Of a stretch of 8,271 bases of DNA, positions 7,331-8,271 are shown piece by piece. The stretch comes from Pseudomonadota bacterium. GTDB lineage: Bacteria; Pseudomonadota; Alphaproteobacteria; Rhizobiales; Rhizobiaceae. Each line of letters opens with the position of its first letter. The stretch's first letter is position 1. The notes beneath the pieces are model-generated. The model searched no databases and was not told the origin of the DNA. It saw only the letters and a list, made by a program, of their open reading frames with translations. The stretch is from contig JAEYTV010000453.1 of assembly GCA_023433855.1 (NCBI GenBank), positions 1 to 8,271 of the forward strand, given 5' to 3'. A program made the translations under genes and the position numbers.

Positions 7331-8233
7331 ATGGAAAATGTTCGGCTGGTTGAAGTCGGGCCGCGTGACGGGCTGCAGAACGAGGCGCGGCCGCTGAGCG
7401 TTGCCGACCGGATCACGATGATCGAGGGCCTGATTGGTGCCGGATTGCGGACCATCGAGGCGGGCAGTTTCGTGTCTCCGAAATGGGTCCCGCAGATGGC
7501 AGGATCGGCGGAGGTGTTGATGGCGTTCGCCAATCGAAAAGACGTCCAACTGCCCGTCCTGGTGCCAAACATGAAGGGGTTCGAGGCGGCCCGCGAGGCC
7601 GGCGCCGAGGAAATCGCAATCTTCGCCTCCGCATCGGAAACCTTCTCGCAGAAGAATATCAACTGCTCCATCGATGAGAGTTTTGAGCGCTTTGCACCCG
7701 TTCTGGATGCAGCTCGGATATCCGGAATCCGTGTGCGGGGCTACGTGTCCTGCGTCCTTGGCTGCCCCTACGAGGGCAAGGTCGCGCTTTCTTCCGTGGT
7801 CAGGGTTTCCCGGCACCTTCATAAGTCGGGTTGCTACGAGATCTCCCTGGGCGACACGATCGGTATCGGGACACCGAGAGCGGCCGCTGCCATGGTGCGC
7901 GCCGTAGCGGCCGAGATGCCCATCGAGGCGATTGCGCTCCACGAGCACAACACATACGGCCAGGCTTTGGCCAACATCCTTGCCTGCCTTGACGAGGGGG
8001 TGCGCGTTTTCGACTGCTCCGTAGGCGGGCTGGGCGGATGCCCCTATGCGAAGGGCGCAACCGGTAACGTCTCGACCGAAGAACTGGTGTTCATGCTGGA
8101 GGGCATGGGCATTCCGACAGGGGTCGATCTGCAAAAACTGAGCCGCGTGGCAGTGGAGACAGCGGCGAAACTTGGCCGTGTTCCGGCGTCGCCGATCTCG
8201 GGCTTGTTGAATTCCCCGGCTGGTGGTCGCTGA
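7331..8233 (+). CDS. mvaB: Hydroxymethylglutaryl-CoA lyase
   Basis: Cleaves HMG-CoA to acetyl-CoA and acetoacetate with a divalent metal. The 300-residue TIM-barrel protein is of normal bacterial length. Seen directly: GPRDGLQNE at 10-18 with catalytic Arg12 and Asp13, IEAGSFVSPKWVPQM at 42-56 with metal ligand Glu43, the HxH metal motif His204 and His206 in HEHNTYGQALAN, and the flexible catalytic loop GGLGGCPYAKGATGN at 232-246 with Cys237 and Asn246. The residue after the second His is Asn207, where human and many bacterial enzymes have Asp (HCHDTYGQ). GAGG at 7320-7323, overlapping the regulator stop, is the ribosome binding site; the gap is only 9 bp, so the two genes form one transcript. 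HMG-CoA lyase also serves leucine degradation, but the linked mvaA points to mevalonate catabolism. Confidence 0.96.
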   Translation: MENVRLVEVGPRDGLQNEARPLSVADRITMIEGLIGAGLRTIEAGSFVSPKWVPQMAGSAEVLMAFANRKDVQLPVLVPNMKGFEAAREAGAEEIAIFASASETFSQKNINCSIDESFERFAPVLDAARISGIRVRGYVSCVLGCPYEGKVALSSVVRVSRHLHKSGCYEISLGDTIGIGTPRAAAAMVRAVAAEMPIEAIALHEHNTYGQALANILACLDEGVRVFDCSVGGLGGCPYAKGATGNVSTEELVFMLEGMGIPTGVDLQKLSRVAVETAAKLGRVPASPISGLLNSPAGGR

Positions 8234-8271
8234 GAGCCGCTCCAAATGGTCGCGGGCGCGCGGTCACGCGC

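Noticed and set aside
6845..8245. Long minus-strand open frame (about 466 codons) opposite mocR-like gene and mvaB
   Set aside because: It is antisense to two clearly recognised genes and its translation is His/Arg-rich with no family resemblance; a GC-rich shadow frame.
8234..8271. GC-rich tail after mvaB with possible GCGCG/CGCGC pairing as a terminator
   Set aside because: Only 38 bp are visible, the stem is 5 bp and no T-run is present; the window ends too soon to judge.

Overview
The window looks like chromosome from a GC-rich alphaproteobacterium, probably of the Rhizobiales/Hyphomicrobiales type. This is an impression from base composition, codon use and gene content, not a computed placement. 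Six protein genes are well supported and one small gene is of unknown family. There are no RNA genes, insertion sequences or CRISPR arrays that I can see.

Positions 1-2186 (+ strand) are the end of a histidine-utilisation operon. It holds hutU (urocanate hydratase, its 5' end cut off by the window edge) and hutD (cupin-like HutD/Ves protein), which overlap by 4 bp. Positions 2187-2601 are a convergent intergenic stretch without a credible gene but with several inverted repeats.

Positions 2602-8233 form what I read as a mevalonate catabolism locus arranged around one divergent control region. Leftward (- strand) run mvaA (class II, degradative-type HMG-CoA reductase), an unrecognised 152-residue protein with two predicted membrane helices, and a TctA-like permease. 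Rightward (+ strand) run a MocR-type regulator (GntR helix-turn-helix fused to a PLP-dependent aminotransferase fold) and mvaB (HMG-CoA lyase). The proposed route is mevalonate uptake by the permease and small protein, oxidation to HMG-CoA by MvaA, then cleavage by MvaB to acetyl-CoA and acetoacetate. No acetoacetate-activating enzyme or solute-binding protein lies in the window.

The 5809-5935 gap between mvaA and the regulator carries a perfect 12-bp inverted repeat (5850-5861 and 5884-5895). Each arm contains a GACA-N3-TGTC dyad, so this is a strong operator candidate. The most interesting points are the split, divergent mvaA/mvaB layout under a MocR regulator, the candidate mevalonate transporter built from an atypical TctA-like permease plus a two-helix partner, and the paired operator. 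The enzyme assignments rest on conserved active-site motifs. The transporter substrate and the regulatory circuit are inferences from context.
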